A stretch of DNA of 64,000 nucleotides from Leptothrix cholodnii SP-6 (GTDB lineage Bacteria; Pseudomonadota; Gammaproteobacteria; Burkholderiales; Burkholderiaceae_C), in the NCBI RefSeq assembly GCF_000019785.1, contig NC_010524.1, positions 744,001 through 808,000 on the forward strand, read 5' to 3'. Shown piece after piece: positions 8,008-16,577 of this stretch; within the stretch, counting starts at the first letter, position 1, and each line of letters opens with the position of its first letter. Made by a program: the position numbers and the translations under genes. The notes under the pieces are model-generated. The model saw nothing but the letters and a program-made list of their open reading frames with translations, searched no databases and had not been told where the DNA came from.

Positions 8008-9381
8008 TCAGGCCAGGAACAGCTCCTGCAAGTCGTTCAGGAAGTCGAAACCGCGCGCGCTGGGCCGCATCTGCGCAAAGTCGCGCGTGATCAGGCCGCG
8101 CTGCTCGGCCTGCTGGAGCGCCGCTTCGATGCTCGACAGCGGCAGCCCCGTGCGCTCGCGGAACAGCTCGAGCGCAAAACCCTCGCGCAGGCGCAGCGCG
8201 TTGAGCATGAACTCGAAGGGCAGGGCCTTGCGGCCGACTTCTTCTTCGTTCGACACGGCCTGACCGGCCAGCGCCTGCGTCATGTAGGCCGCCGGCTCGC
8301 GCCAGCGCACCTGGCGCAGCACGCGGTGCGGAAAGCTCAGCTTGCTGTGCGCACCGGCGCCGATGCCCAGGTAGTCGCCGAACTGCCAGTAGTTGAGGTT
8401 GTGCGCGCAGCGGTGGCCCGGCTTGGCGAAGGCCGACACCTCGTAGCGTTCGAGCCCTGTGGCGCCGGTCAGGTCGACGATCTGGTCGAGCATCTCGGAG
8501 GCCGCGTCGTCGTCGGGCGTCACCGGTGGGCGCACCGCGAACAGCGTGTTGGGCTCGATCGTCAGGTGATAGACCGACAGGTGCGGTGGCTGCAGCGCCA
8601 GCGCGGTGCGCAGGTCCTCGCCGGCCTGCGCCAGGCTCTGGCCCGGCAGCGCGTACATCAGGTCGAGGTTGAAGGTGTCGAAGGCGTCGGCGGCTTCTTC
8701 GGCGGCGGCCAGCGCCTGGCCGCGGTCGTGCACCCGGCCGAGCGCGCGCAGGTGATCGTCGTTGAAGCTCTGCACGCCGATCGACAGCCGGTTCACGCCC
8801 GCGCCGCGGAAGGCCCGGAAACGCTCGCGCTCGAAGGTGCCGGGGTTGGCTTCGAGCGTGATCTCGCAGTCGGGCATCAGCGGCAGCAGCGCGCGCACGT
8901 CGCTCAGCAGGCGGTTGATGCCTTCGGGCGAAAACAGGCTCGGTGTGCCCCCGCCGATGAAGATCGACAGGATCTGCCGGCCCCAGATCAGCGGCAGCGC
9001 GGCTTCGAGGTCGGCGCGCAAGGCGTCGAGGTAACGCGCTTCGGGTATGCCGCCGCGGGCCTGTCCGGCGCCGGGCCGCCCCAAGCCGGACGCTCCCCCT
9101 CGGGGTGACGATGCCGCAGGCGTCTCGGGGGCCCATTCATGCGAGTTGAAGTCGCAGTACGGGCACTTGCGCAGGCACCACGGCAGGTGGATGTAGAGCG
9201 ACAGCGGTGGCGGTGCGCCCAGTTGCAGCGTGCCGGGGCGCAGGTAGCGGTCGGCCACCGAGGCGTTCAGCGCCGCGGTGTCGGGTGCCGATGCTGATAC
9301 CGGCGCGTTGGCGATCCGGATCACGGCGCTGTGGCCCGTCGGGGCTGCGTCCGGCAGGTCGGGCTGGGTCGGGCGGTTCAT
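8008..9381 (-). CDS. hemW: HemW-type radical SAM protein (heme chaperone)
   Basis: A 457-residue radical SAM protein with the cluster motif CLRKCPYCDFNSHEW and the SAM-binding loop IFIGGGTPSLFS. HemW, formerly called oxygen-independent coproporphyrinogen oxidase-like, is thought to insert heme into respiratory proteins; the single CxxxCxxC without HemN's extra Cys favours HemW over HemN. It is longer than usual (about 380-410) through a Thr/Pro-rich N-terminal extension and a roughly 25-residue Ala/Gly/Arg-rich insert after DFNSHEW, which is encoded by a repeat-like DNA segment (see 9071-9134). It precedes nothing on its strand but follows rdgB and rph, a conserved Burkholderiales order. Confidence 0.9.
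   Translation of the reverse strand: MNRPTQPDLPDAAPTGHSAVIRIANAPVSASAPDTAALNASVADRYLRPGTLQLGAPPPLSLYIHLPWCLRKCPYCDFNSHEWAPETPAASSPRGGASGLGRPGAGQARGGIPEARYLDALRADLEAALPLIWGRQILSIFIGGGTPSLFSPEGINRLLSDVRALLPLMPDCEITLEANPGTFERERFRAFRGAGVNRLSIGVQSFNDDHLRALGRVHDRGQALAAAEEAADAFDTFNLDLMYALPGQSLAQAGEDLRTALALQPPHLSVYHLTIEPNTLFAVRPPVTPDDDAASEMLDQIVDLTGATGLERYEVSAFAKPGHRCAHNLNYWQFGDYLGIGAGAHSKLSFPHRVLRQVRWREPAAYMTQALAGQAVSNEEEVGRKALPFEFMLNALRLREGFALELFRERTGLPLSSIEAALQQAEQRGLITRDFAQMRPSARGFDFLNDLQELFLA
9071..9134. repeat. GC-rich repeat-like element inside hemW
   Basis: This segment contains a short hairpin core (CCCC-CTC-GGGG) flanked by inverted GACGC/GCGTC arms, giving a foldable unit. From memory it resembles small dispersed intergenic elements of Burkholderiales genomes that share CCAAGCCGGACGCTCCCCCT-like cores. 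Here it lies in frame within hemW just after the radical SAM Cys motif, where family members have a short variable loop. Only one copy occurs in this window, so membership of a dispersed family is inferred, not shown. Confidence 0.45.
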
Positions 9382-9388
9382 CGCAAGC

Positions 9389-10027
9389 TCAGGCGAGGTG
9401 CCAGGCGCTGCGCATCAGCGCGACCATCTGCTCGGCGGCCAGCGCGCGATGGCTGTGGCGGTTCTTGGTCTCGGCGTCGAGTTGCGCGACGGTCGCGTCC
9501 AGCGCCGGGATCGACAGCAGCGGGTCGTAGCCGAAGCCGCCGCTGCCGCGCAATCCGGTCAGCAGTTCGCCTTCCCAGCGGCCCAGCGCGACCAGCGGTT
9601 CGGGATCGTCGGCCGAGCGGATCGCCACCAGCGTGCAGACGAAGCGGGCGCGCCGGTTGGCCTGGCCGTCCAGCGCGCTCAGCAGGCGCCGGTTGTTGGC
9701 GGCGTCCTGCCGTTCGCGCAGCGCCTCGCGCGCCAGTCCGTCGATGTCGGCCGGATCGAGCGTGGCGTAATGCGCCGACTGCACGCCCGGCTGGCCGCCG
9801 AGCGCGTCGACACACAGGCCCGAGTCGTCGGCGATCGCCGGCAGGCCGCTCGCCGCCGCGGCGTGGCGGGCTTTCGCGAGCGCGTTCTCGATGAAGGTGT
9901 GGTGCGGCTCCTCGGCCTCGGCGATGCCCAGGCTGCCTTGCGTGACCAGTTCGACACCGGCCGGCGCCAGCAGCGTGCCCAGCTCCTTGAGCTTCTTGGC
10001 GTTGTTGGAGGCGAGCACGAGCCGCAT
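9389..10027 (-). CDS. rdgB: non-canonical purine NTP pyrophosphatase (RdgB/HAM1)
   Basis: RdgB hydrolyses (d)ITP and XTP to monophosphates, keeping deaminated purines out of nucleic acids. The 212-residue protein starts with the family signature LVLASNNAKKLKEL and contains FIENALAKARHAA, AIADDSGLCVDALGG (catalytic Asp) and the C-terminal SHRALA substrate motif. It begins two bases downstream of the rph stop and is followed eight bases on by hemW, so rph-rdgB-hemW are likely co-transcribed. Confidence 0.96.
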   Translation of the reverse strand: MRLVLASNNAKKLKELGTLLAPAGVELVTQGSLGIAEAEEPHHTFIENALAKARHAAAASGLPAIADDSGLCVDALGGQPGVQSAHYATLDPADIDGLAREALRERQDAANNRRLLSALDGQANRRARFVCTLVAIRSADDPEPLVALGRWEGELLTGLRGSGGFGYDPLLSIPALDATVAQLDAETKNRHSHRALAAEQMVALMRSAWHLA

Positions 10028-10029
10028 CG

Positions 10030-10755
10030 TCAGACTCCCAGCGCGGCCTTCTGCGCCGCCACCAGCTCGGCGATGCCGGCGCTGCCGAGCGCCAGCAGCT
10101 GGTCCATCTCGGCGCGGCTGAAGGCGACACCTTCGGCCGTGCCTTGAACTTCGACGAAGCCGCCCGCGCCGGTCATGACGATGTTCATGTCGGTGTCGCA
10201 GGCCGAGTCCTCGACGTATTCGAGGTCGAGCAGCGCCACGCCGTCGAGGATGCCGACCGACACCGCGGCGACGAAGTCGCGGATCGGGCTGCGCTTGAGC
10301 TTGCCCTGCGCGATCAGGCCCTGCACCGCGTCGTGCGCAGCCACGAAGGCGCCGGTGATCGACGCGGTGCGCGTGCCGCCGTCGGCCTGCAGCACGTCGC
10401 AGTCGATCAGGATGCTGCGCTCGCCCAAAGCGGCGAGGTCGAACACGCAGCGCAGCGAGCGGCCGATCAGGCGCTGGATCTCCTGCGTGCGCCCGCTCTG
10501 CTTGCCCTTGGCGGCTTCACGCGCGCTGCGGGTGTGGGTGGCACGCGGCAGCATGCCGTATTCGGCCGTGACCCAGCCCTCGCCGCTGCCCTTCTTGTGC
10601 GGCGGCACCTTTTCTTCGACCGAGGCGGTGCACAGCACCTGGGTGTCGCCGAACTCGATCAGCACCGAGCCCTCGGCGTGTTTGGTGTAGCTGCGGGTGA
10701 TGCGCACCGGGCGCAGGGCGTCGGCGGCGCGGCCGAGGGGGCGGGTGGAACTCAT
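10030..10755 (-). CDS. rph: ribonuclease PH
   Basis: RNase PH trims tRNA 3' ends phosphorolytically as a hexameric ring. The 241-residue protein contains [37 protein letters not shown] at the N-terminus, the phosphate-binding Arg region ([15 protein letters not shown]), the [19 protein letters not shown] motif and the AACSVGI-like [10 protein letters not shown]. The frame is open to 10833, but MSSTRPLGR at 10755 matches the usual family start. First gene of rph-rdgB-hemW. Confidence 0.96.
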   Translation of the reverse strand: MSSTRPLGRAADALRPVRITRSYTKHAEGSVLIEFGDTQVLCTASVEEKVPPHKKGSGEGWVTAEYGMLPRATHTRSAREAAKGKQSGRTQEIQRLIGRSLRCVFDLAALGERSILIDCDVLQADGGTRTASITGAFVAAHDAVQGLIAQGKLKRSPIRDFVAAVSVGILDGVALLDLEYVEDSACDTDMNIVMTGAGGFVEVQGTAEGVAFSRAEMDQLLALGSAGIAELVAAQKAALGV

Positions 10756-10874
10756 GCGGATGATCTCGGTGCAAGGTGCCAGCTCGTCGGTTGAGCCGGC
10801 AAGGAAGGATTCGGACGGTTCGAGGCGGCGCAATGCGCTCGGTTGCGTGGCAACCGGGCGCCATCATGAACGTT

Positions 10875-11789
10875 TCAGCCGCGTTTCTGGGCGCTGCGCT
10901 TGATGGCCTCGTTGATCTCGCGGATCGAGCGTTCGATCTCGGCGTCGTCGAGCAGGTCGTCGGGGTTGCCGGCACCGACGCCGGCCTGGATGGTCGAGGC
11001 GAACACGTCGCTGCCGAGGTCGTCGGTCTCGATGCCGGTGCCGGGTTCCTCGTCTTCGGCCGACTCCCATTCGACCGCGATGACGGTGACGTTGTCGCTC
11101 TTCTCGCCGGCGATGCGCAGCGCCAGCTCGACCAGATCGGGCACCGCGTCGGTGATCGGACTGGTGGCCAGATGCTCGGTGATGGTGTCGTCGTCGACGC
11201 TGCCCCACAGGCCGTCGGAGCACAGCAGCAGCTTGTCGCCGGGCTGCAGCGTGAGTGGCCCGACGGTGTCGATCACCGGCTTGCCCGGGCTGCCCAGGCA
11301 GGTGAACAGCACGTTGCGGTTGACGCGTTCGCCGATCGGCACCACGCCGGCGAGCGTTTCCTGCAGTTCGGAATAGGAGTGGTCACGCGTGCGCGCCAGC
11401 AGCTTGCCGCCACGCACCAGGTACAGCCGCGAGTCGCCGCAGTGCGCCCAGTAGGCTTCGCGGCCTTGCAGCACGCAGGCGATGATGGTGGTGCGCGGGG
11501 TGTCGAGCAGGGCGCGCTCGGTGGCGTAGCGGATCAGCTGGTGGTGGCCGGCGATGATGCCTTCGTTGAGAAAGCGCCGCGGATCCTTCAGGATCGGCTT
11601 GGCCTCGCGCTGGAACATCACGCCCAGTGTCTGCAGCGACAGCTGCGAGGCGACCTCGCCCTCGGGATGGCCGCCCATGCCGTCGGCCAGTGCAAACAGC
11701 CCGGAGTCACGGGTGTAGCAATAGCCCATGCGGTCTTCATTTTTCTCACGGCCGCCGCGACGGCTGATCTGGTAAACCGAAAAGCGCAT
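10875..11789 (-). CDS. PP2C-family serine/threonine protein phosphatase
   Basis: A 304-residue phosphatase with the metal-binding PPM motifs in order: GGREKNEDRMGY, ALADGMGGHPEGE, AHCGDSRLYL, CSDGLWGSV and GEKSDNVTVIAVE. It should be a soluble Mn/Mg-dependent enzyme that reverses phosphorylation by the kinase encoded just upstream (45-base gap, same strand). The last about 60 residues (from ESAEDEEPG) are acidic and outside the catalytic fold. Kinase-phosphatase pairs at this position are common in Burkholderiales; the target proteins are not known. Confidence 0.92.
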   Translation of the reverse strand: MRFSVYQISRRGGREKNEDRMGYCYTRDSGLFALADGMGGHPEGEVASQLSLQTLGVMFQREAKPILKDPRRFLNEGIIAGHHQLIRYATERALLDTPRTTIIACVLQGREAYWAHCGDSRLYLVRGGKLLARTRDHSYSELQETLAGVVPIGERVNRNVLFTCLGSPGKPVIDTVGPLTLQPGDKLLLCSDGLWGSVDDDTITEHLATSPITDAVPDLVELALRIAGEKSDNVTVIAVEWESAEDEEPGTGIETDDLGSDVFASTIQAGVGAGNPDDLLDDAEIERSIREINEAIKRSAQKRG

Positions 11790-11834
11790 GGATGGGGATT
11801 CTCAGTGCAGGCCGGCTCGGTCCTGATCGGCGAT

Positions 11835-12803
11835 TCAGGCCTTGGCGCCGGTCTTGATGTTCTCGAGCTGCAGCTTCAGGCGTTCGCTGAAGCTGAGCTT
11901 GGTGTAACGCCGCTCGGTCTCGCGCGACAGTTCCTTTTGCAGCGCAAACACGCTTTGCGGCCGCGACAGCGGATCGAGCGACATGCACCACTCGGTGACC
12001 TCGATCAGGTTGTCCGAGTAGACATTGCGCAGCCGCGACAGCGACAGGCTGAGGCGGTCCTTCTCGATGCGCTGCGGCGCGTCGTTGGGCGGATAGCCCT
12101 GCATGCAGGCGTAGATGCAGGCGCCGATGGCGTAGATGTCGGTCCAGGGGCCGAGCGTGCCGTCGCGCCGGTACATCTCGGGCGCGGCGAAGCCGGGCGT
12201 GTACATCGGCCGGATGAAGTTGCCTTCCTTGCTCAGCACTTCGCGTGCGGCGCCGAAGTCGAGCATCACGGCCTTGTTGTCGCTGGTGATGAAGATGTTG
12301 GCCGGCTTGATGTCGAGGTGCAGCATCTTGTGCTGGTGCACGATGCGCAAGCCGCGCAGGATCTCGTCGAACAGCGAGCGGATGGTGCTTTCGCGGAACA
12401 CCTTGTCGCGCTTGAGATCGCGTGCGGTGACGATGAAATCCTGCAGCGTGTCGCCCTGCAGGTAGTTCATCACCATGTAGACGGTCTCGTTCTCGCGGAA
12501 GAAGTTCAGCACCGAGACGACGCTGGGGTGCGAGATCTGCGCCAGCGAGCGGCCTTCCTCGAAGAAGCTTTTCAGGCCGAGGCGATACAGCGGCTGCTTC
12601 TCGGGCTTGACGCGCGGAATCAGCTCCCCCGTCGAGCGCTCGGCGAGCGATGACGGTAGGTATTCCTTGAGGGCGACCAGTCTGCGCTCGGCGTCTTCGG
12701 CGAGGTAGACCACGCCAAAACCTCCCGCCGCCAGTTTGCGTATGACTTGGTAGCCACCTACCACGGTGCCAGGGGGCAGCGGAGCAGGTTTGGGCTTTGA
12801 CAT
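11835..12803 (-). CDS. Hanks-type serine/threonine protein kinase
   Basis: A 322-residue cytoplasmic kinase: glycine loop LAAGGFGVVYLAED, catalytic Lys in VALKEYLPSSL, catalytic loop HLDIKPANIFI (HLD in place of the eukaryotic HRD, a frequent bacterial variant), DFG as MLDFGAAR, and APE as FAAPEMYRR. There is no transmembrane segment or PASTA repeat, unlike Gram-positive PknB. The short C-terminal tail (SFSERLKLQLENIKTG) is basic. It is divergent from yicC by only 28 bases and co-directional with the PP2C gene, so the two likely form a reversible switch. Confidence 0.93.
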   Translation of the reverse strand: MSKPKPAPLPPGTVVGGYQVIRKLAAGGFGVVYLAEDAERRLVALKEYLPSSLAERSTGELIPRVKPEKQPLYRLGLKSFFEEGRSLAQISHPSVVSVLNFFRENETVYMVMNYLQGDTLQDFIVTARDLKRDKVFRESTIRSLFDEILRGLRIVHQHKMLHLDIKPANIFITSDNKAVMLDFGAAREVLSKEGNFIRPMYTPGFAAPEMYRRDGTLGPWTDIYAIGACIYACMQGYPPNDAPQRIEKDRLSLSLSRLRNVYSDNLIEVTEWCMSLDPLSRPQSVFALQKELSRETERRYTKLSFSERLKLQLENIKTGAKA

Positions 12804-12831
12804 AATTGTGTTTTGCTCAGCGAAATCCGCG

Positions 12832-13740
12832 ATGGCAGTTTACAGCATGACCGGCTACGCGAGCGCTACCGTGAGCTCGCTGCAGGTGGCCCCACAACAG
12901 GTGCAGGCAGCGGCGGTGAACGTCGAACTGCGCTCCGTCAACAGCCGCTTTCTCGACCTCGTGCTGCGTTTGCCAGACGAATACCGCGCGCTCGAACCGG
13001 CCTTGCGCGAGGTGGTGAGCGCGGCCTTCAAGCGCGGCAAGATCGAGTTGCGTGTCTCCAACGAACGCGGTGCCGATGCCACGCAGTTGCCGCCCCAGGT
13101 CGAGCAGCTGCAGCAGCTGTCACAGATCCAGCGCCTCGTGCAGGACAGCCTGCCGAAGGCAGCGCCGTTGAGCGTCTACGAGGCGCTGCAGTGGTGCCGG
13201 ACCTCGGCGCCGCCCGTGGTGCTGGATGAGACGGTGCTCGCCGCGGCGCGGCAGTCGGTCGAGCGGCTGCGCGAGGCGCGCGGCCGCGAAGGCGACAGGC
13301 TGGTGTCGATCCTGATGGAGCGCGTCGAGCGCCTGCGCGCCCTGGCCTTGCAGGCGGCACCGGTGCTGCCGCAGGTGGTGGCTCGCCAGCAGCAGCGCTT
13401 CCTCGAGCGCTGGAACGAAGCCTTGGTGAGCGCCGGCGCGAACAGCGCCGCGACGCCCCAGGCCTTGGCCGAGCGCGCGATGGCCGAGGCGGCAGCGTTT
13501 GCCTTGCGCATCGACGTGGCCGAGGAGTTGTCGCGACTCGGCGCACACCTCGACGAGATCACTCGCCTGTTGCGGGCCGGCGGCGAGGTCGGCAAGCGGC
13601 TGGATTTCCTGATCCAGGAGCTGCATCGCGAAGCGAACACGCTCGGCTCGAAATCCGCGGCACTCGAGCTGACGCAGATCTCGGTCGAGATGAAGGTGGC
13701 CATCGAGCAGCTGCGTGAGCAGGTGCAGAACATCGAGTGA
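12832..13740 (+). CDS. yicC: YicC family endoribonuclease
   Basis: YicC family proteins are endoribonucleases reported to act in RNA decay in E. coli. The 302-residue protein starts MAVYSMTGYASAT, has the YicC_N domain (VNVELRSVNSRFLDLVLRLP), and ends with the DUF1732 domain (RIDVAEELSRLGAHLDEI...GKRLDFLIQELHREANTLGSKS...EMKVAIEQLREQVQNIE). ATG 12832 is chosen by homology; the frame opens farther upstream. In most Burkholderiales gmk follows at once. Here about 19.7 kb of accessory DNA intervenes, and the last 21 bases of yicC are repeated just before gmk. Confidence 0.95.
   Translation: MAVYSMTGYASATVSSLQVAPQQVQAAAVNVELRSVNSRFLDLVLRLPDEYRALEPALREVVSAAFKRGKIELRVSNERGADATQLPPQVEQLQQLSQIQRLVQDSLPKAAPLSVYEALQWCRTSAPPVVLDETVLAAARQSVERLREARGREGDRLVSILMERVERLRALALQAAPVLPQVVARQQQRFLERWNEALVSAGANSAATPQALAERAMAEAAAFALRIDVAEELSRLGAHLDEITRLLRAGGEVGKRLDFLIQELHREANTLGSKSAALELTQISVEMKVAIEQLREQVQNIE
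13720..13740 (+). repeat. left copy of a 21-bp direct repeat (putative att site)
   Basis: The last 21 bases of yicC, including its TGA. They match 33431-33451 at 19 of 21 positions; the differences are at the eighth base (A here, G there) and the eighteenth (G here, A there). The longest identical block is GAACATCGA. The two copies bracket the accessory region exactly, as att sites of an element integrated in a gene's 3' end would. Confidence 0.6.
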
Positions 13741-14110
13741 TGTTTCAGGGGATCCCGGACGGTCCCTGAAAGCTCGATAACCTGTTGTTCCGTAAGGTAC
13801 TTTCTGTTTTGTTGTGGGGTTTTCGGGTTGACGGCGCTCTTGGCGTGCCCACCCGACAAAAACCTCTACAGCTTCATAGCAGCAAAGGGACATGAACGAG
13901 CAGCATCGAACCATCAAGGACCGCGCCCTCCGGGCCTGATCCAGTGATGCTGCCCACGGAGCATTTCCACGACTTGAAGAAGCCGGCACCACAGCAGCCC
14001 GCCGAGCCGGCTGAGGAACCGCCGGCAGTCACCCCCCCTGCGCGCAAAGCGGTCCGCATTGCGGCGCACGTGCTGATCCGAACAGCGCTTCGCGGATGGC
14101 GAGGCGAACG
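13741..14110. other. 370-bp stretch without a recognisable gene at the left edge of the accessory region
   Basis: This holds an imperfect stem (arms 13743-13750 and 13764-13771, TTTCAGGG/CCCTGAAA) just after yicC, which may end its transcript although no T-run follows. A second imperfect inverted repeat (13818-13828 and 13851-13864, GGTTTTCGGGT against ACCCGACAAAAACC) lies in a locally AT-richer patch. A 15-codon ORF starts at 13892 (MNEQHRTIKDRALRA), and a 92-codon frame at 13944-14222 runs into the antisense of the next gene; neither matches a family I know. No integrase remnant is recognisable. Confidence 0.5.
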
Positions 14111-15427
14111 TCATGATGTCGTGGGCAGCACCGTCCCGATGCAGGCACCCAATCCGATGCGCACAGCCCCGGGCGCCTCGCACCAGCCGCGCAAGGTCAC
14201 GCTGTCGCCATCGACCAGGTAGGTTCGGGATTCACCGCCCGCAAGGGTCAGTGGCTGCTGGCCGCCCACCGTCAGCTCGATCAGCGCCCCGGCCTCCTGA
14301 AGCGTCGGGCCTGAAAGAGTGCCACTGCCGAACAGATCGCCCGGTCGCAGGTTGCAGCCGTTCATCGTGTGGTGGGTCACCAACTGCGCGGGGGTCCAGT
14401 AGGCATGACGGTAGCTCGTCGAGGTGAGACACTGGGGACTCAGGCCGCGCTCGCGCATGAGTCGGGACTGCAGGTCGACCTCCAGCCGGATGTCCAGCGC
14501 GCCCTCGGCCCGGTTGGCCGGGGAATCGAGGTAGGGGAGCGGATCCGGGTCACCGGCCGGCCGCACGAACGGCACCCTGAAGGGCGCGAGGGCCTCGAAC
14601 GTCACGATCCAGGGAGAAAGGGTCGTGGCGAAATTCTTCGACAGGAAGGGGCCGAGCGGCTGGTATTCCCAGCCCTGGACGTCCCGCGACGACCAGTCGT
14701 TGAGCAGGCACAGCCCGAACACCTGCGATTCGGCCTCATCCATCGACACGGGCCGGCCCGTCGCGTTTCCCGGCCCGATGAAGATGCCCAGTTCCAGCTC
14801 GTAATCGAGTCGCTCACAAGGCCCGACCACAGGCGACGGCGCACCGGGTCGCATCATCTGGCCGATCGGCCGCGGGAAGGACAGGCCCGACACGCCGATG
14901 CTTGAAGACCGCCCGTGATAGCCGATCGGCACCCACTTGTAGTTGGGCAGCAGCGGCTGGTCCGGTCGGAACTGCCTGCCGATGTTGGTGGCGTGATGGA
15001 CCGAGGTGTAGAAGTCCGTGTAGTCGCCGATCCGGGCCGGGACGGCAAACTCCGCCGCGGCCTGGGGAACCAGGCAGGCTTCCACCAGGCCCCTGGACGC
15101 CGACTGCATGCGCAGCGCCTTCGAAAGCGCCAGGCGTAGCGCAGACCAGGCTGTCGGGCCGAGCGCCATCAAGCCATTCAAAGAATCGCTGGCTGCCGCC
15201 TGCAAGGCCACGCTGGCGTCGCCTGTGAAAGGGCGCTCGGCGGCCAGCGCTGCCAGGTCCACGATCTGGTCACCGATGGCCACGCCGCCTCGGAACGGCT
15301 CGTCGGTGCCGTCACGCCGGAACACCGCGAACGGCAGGTTCTGGATCGGGAAATCCGTGTCGTGCGCATTCGCGCTGTCGATCCAGCTGCGCAACGAGGG
15401 CGCGTGCGTTTCGTTCAGGTGGGCCAT
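14111..15427 (-). CDS. fumarylacetoacetase
   Basis: Fumarylacetoacetase cleaves fumarylacetoacetate to fumarate and acetoacetate at the end of tyrosine/homogentisate degradation. The 438-residue protein has the FAH_N barrel (residues about 18-110) and the FAH fold with DFYTSVHHATNIGRQFRP (metal Asp, catalytic His), YHGRSSSI, LDYELELGIFIG (two metal Glu) and LNDWSSRDVQGWEYQPLGPFLSKNF (metal Asp, Lys). ATG 15427 fits the family; the open frame upstream to 15664 is antisense to an amidohydrolase remnant. No homogentisate dioxygenase is nearby, so it may act on another acylpyruvate in this operon. Confidence 0.93.
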   Translation of the reverse strand: MAHLNETHAPSLRSWIDSANAHDTDFPIQNLPFAVFRRDGTDEPFRGGVAIGDQIVDLAALAAERPFTGDASVALQAAASDSLNGLMALGPTAWSALRLALSKALRMQSASRGLVEACLVPQAAAEFAVPARIGDYTDFYTSVHHATNIGRQFRPDQPLLPNYKWVPIGYHGRSSSIGVSGLSFPRPIGQMMRPGAPSPVVGPCERLDYELELGIFIGPGNATGRPVSMDEAESQVFGLCLLNDWSSRDVQGWEYQPLGPFLSKNFATTLSPWIVTFEALAPFRVPFVRPAGDPDPLPYLDSPANRAEGALDIRLEVDLQSRLMRERGLSPQCLTSTSYRHAYWTPAQLVTHHTMNGCNLRPGDLFGSGTLSGPTLQEAGALIELTVGGQQPLTLAGGESRTYLVDGDSVTLRGWCEAPGAVRIGLGACIGTVLPTTS

Positions 15428-15455
15428 GGCTTGGGAAGAAGTGGGGCCCGTGACC

Positions 15456-15809
15456 TTACTGCAAGGCGTCGAGGCGGTACAGGCGTGCGGCGTTGGTGGA
15501 CAGGATCGCCGTGTGCTGGCCAGGCGGTGTCCATTCCTGGAAGAGCCGCAGCAGTGCGTCGGTCTGGGGCCGGGTGCCCGCCGGCTTGGTGTGTGGCCAG
15601 TCCGAGCCCCACAGCAGGCGCTCGGGTCTGGCTGCCAGCAGGACCTCATGGATCGCACGCACATCGTCGTACCCGGGCGCGGCGTCCGAGATGTTGGCGA
15701 TGCCCGACAGCTTGACCCAGACGGGACCGCCCGTCATCAGATCCGCCAGGGCCTGGATGCCCGGGTGTCGGGCGCCCAGCAGCGCCGGGGTACGCCCCAT
15801 GTGGTCGAC
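15456..15809 (-). pseudogene. amidohydrolase (Amidohydro_2) C-terminal remnant
   Basis: About 115 residues match the C-terminal third of TIM-barrel amidohydrolases of the 2-pyrone-4,6-dicarboxylate hydrolase/aminocarboxymuconate decarboxylase group: VDHMGRTPALLG, PVWVKLSGIANIS, RLLWGSDWPHTKP (metal Asp) and STNAARLYRLDAL. The N-terminal two thirds are missing: at about 15800-15815 the sequence passes directly into a Bug receptor gene in another frame. The remaining ORF (from ATG 15800) lacks the HxH metal site and cannot be an active enzyme. I read it as the product of a deletion that joined two neighbouring genes. Confidence 0.85.
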
Positions 15810-16570
15810 GCATCGAACCTTGCCACGCCGGCCTCGGCCAGCGTGGGGACGTCGGGCATCAACGGCGAACGTCTGGCCGTCGTCACTGCCAGCGGCCGCA
15901 GCCTGCCGCCCTGCACCAGCGGCAGCACCGACGAGAGCTGGTCGAAGTGGATGTCGACGTGACCGCCCGCCAGGTCGGTATTGGCCGGCGCACTGCCCTT
16001 GTAGGGCACATGCACGAAGCGCGTGCCGGTCGCGTCCTGGAACAGTTCGCCGACGATGTGGTTGCCACTGCCACTGCCGCTGCCGGCCGAAGCCATCGTC
16101 ATCGCGCCATTCCGGGCGCGTGCCATCGTCAACAGCTCCTGCACCGACTTCACCGGGGACGATGGGCCGACCACCAGCACCATCGGCACGCTGGCGATCA
16201 GGCCCACCGGCGTGAAGTCCTTGATCGAGTCATACGGCAGCTTCGGGTACAGCGACGGCGCCGCGAGGTGGTTCACGGGCGAGGCCATGCCGATCGTGTA
16301 GCCGTCGGGAGCCGACTTCGCTACCGCATCGAGCCCCAGCGTGCCGCCGGCACCGGACTTGTTCTCGATGATCACGGGTTGCCCCAGTTCCTTGGACAGT
16401 TCGGGCCCAAGGATGCGTGCGTTGAGATCGACGTTGCCGCCGGGCGGGAACGGCACGATCAGCTTGATCGGCTTGTCCGGATAGACGCCCTGGGCGTGGA
16501 TGCCCATCGGCTGCGTCAGAGCCCCGAAGACAAGGGCGAGCGCCAGCAGGCGTCGGGTGGTGTTCGACAT
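15737..16570 (-). pseudogene. Bug-type tripartite tricarboxylate receptor, C-terminus lost by deletion
   Basis: A periplasmic solute-binding protein of the Bug (TctC-like) family: signal peptide MSNTTRRLLALALVFGALTQPMGIHAQ, then YPDKPIKLIVPFPPGGNVD, VIIENKSGAGGTLGLDAVAKS and FVHVPYKGSAPANTDLAGG. Homology runs to about residue 260 (PTLAEAGVARFDAST). There the reading frame enters amidohydrolase DNA and adds about 18 unrelated residues before a stop, giving 277 against a usual 320-330. The lost segment is the last part of domain 1, so binding is doubtful. ATG 16570 is preferred over 16624 because the signal peptide begins there. Confidence 0.85.
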
Positions 16571-16577
16571 GACTGGC

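Noticed and set aside
13944..14222. A 92-codon plus-strand frame next to yicC
   Set aside because: No homology recognised, Pro/Ala-rich, and half of it is antisense to the fumarylacetoacetase gene.
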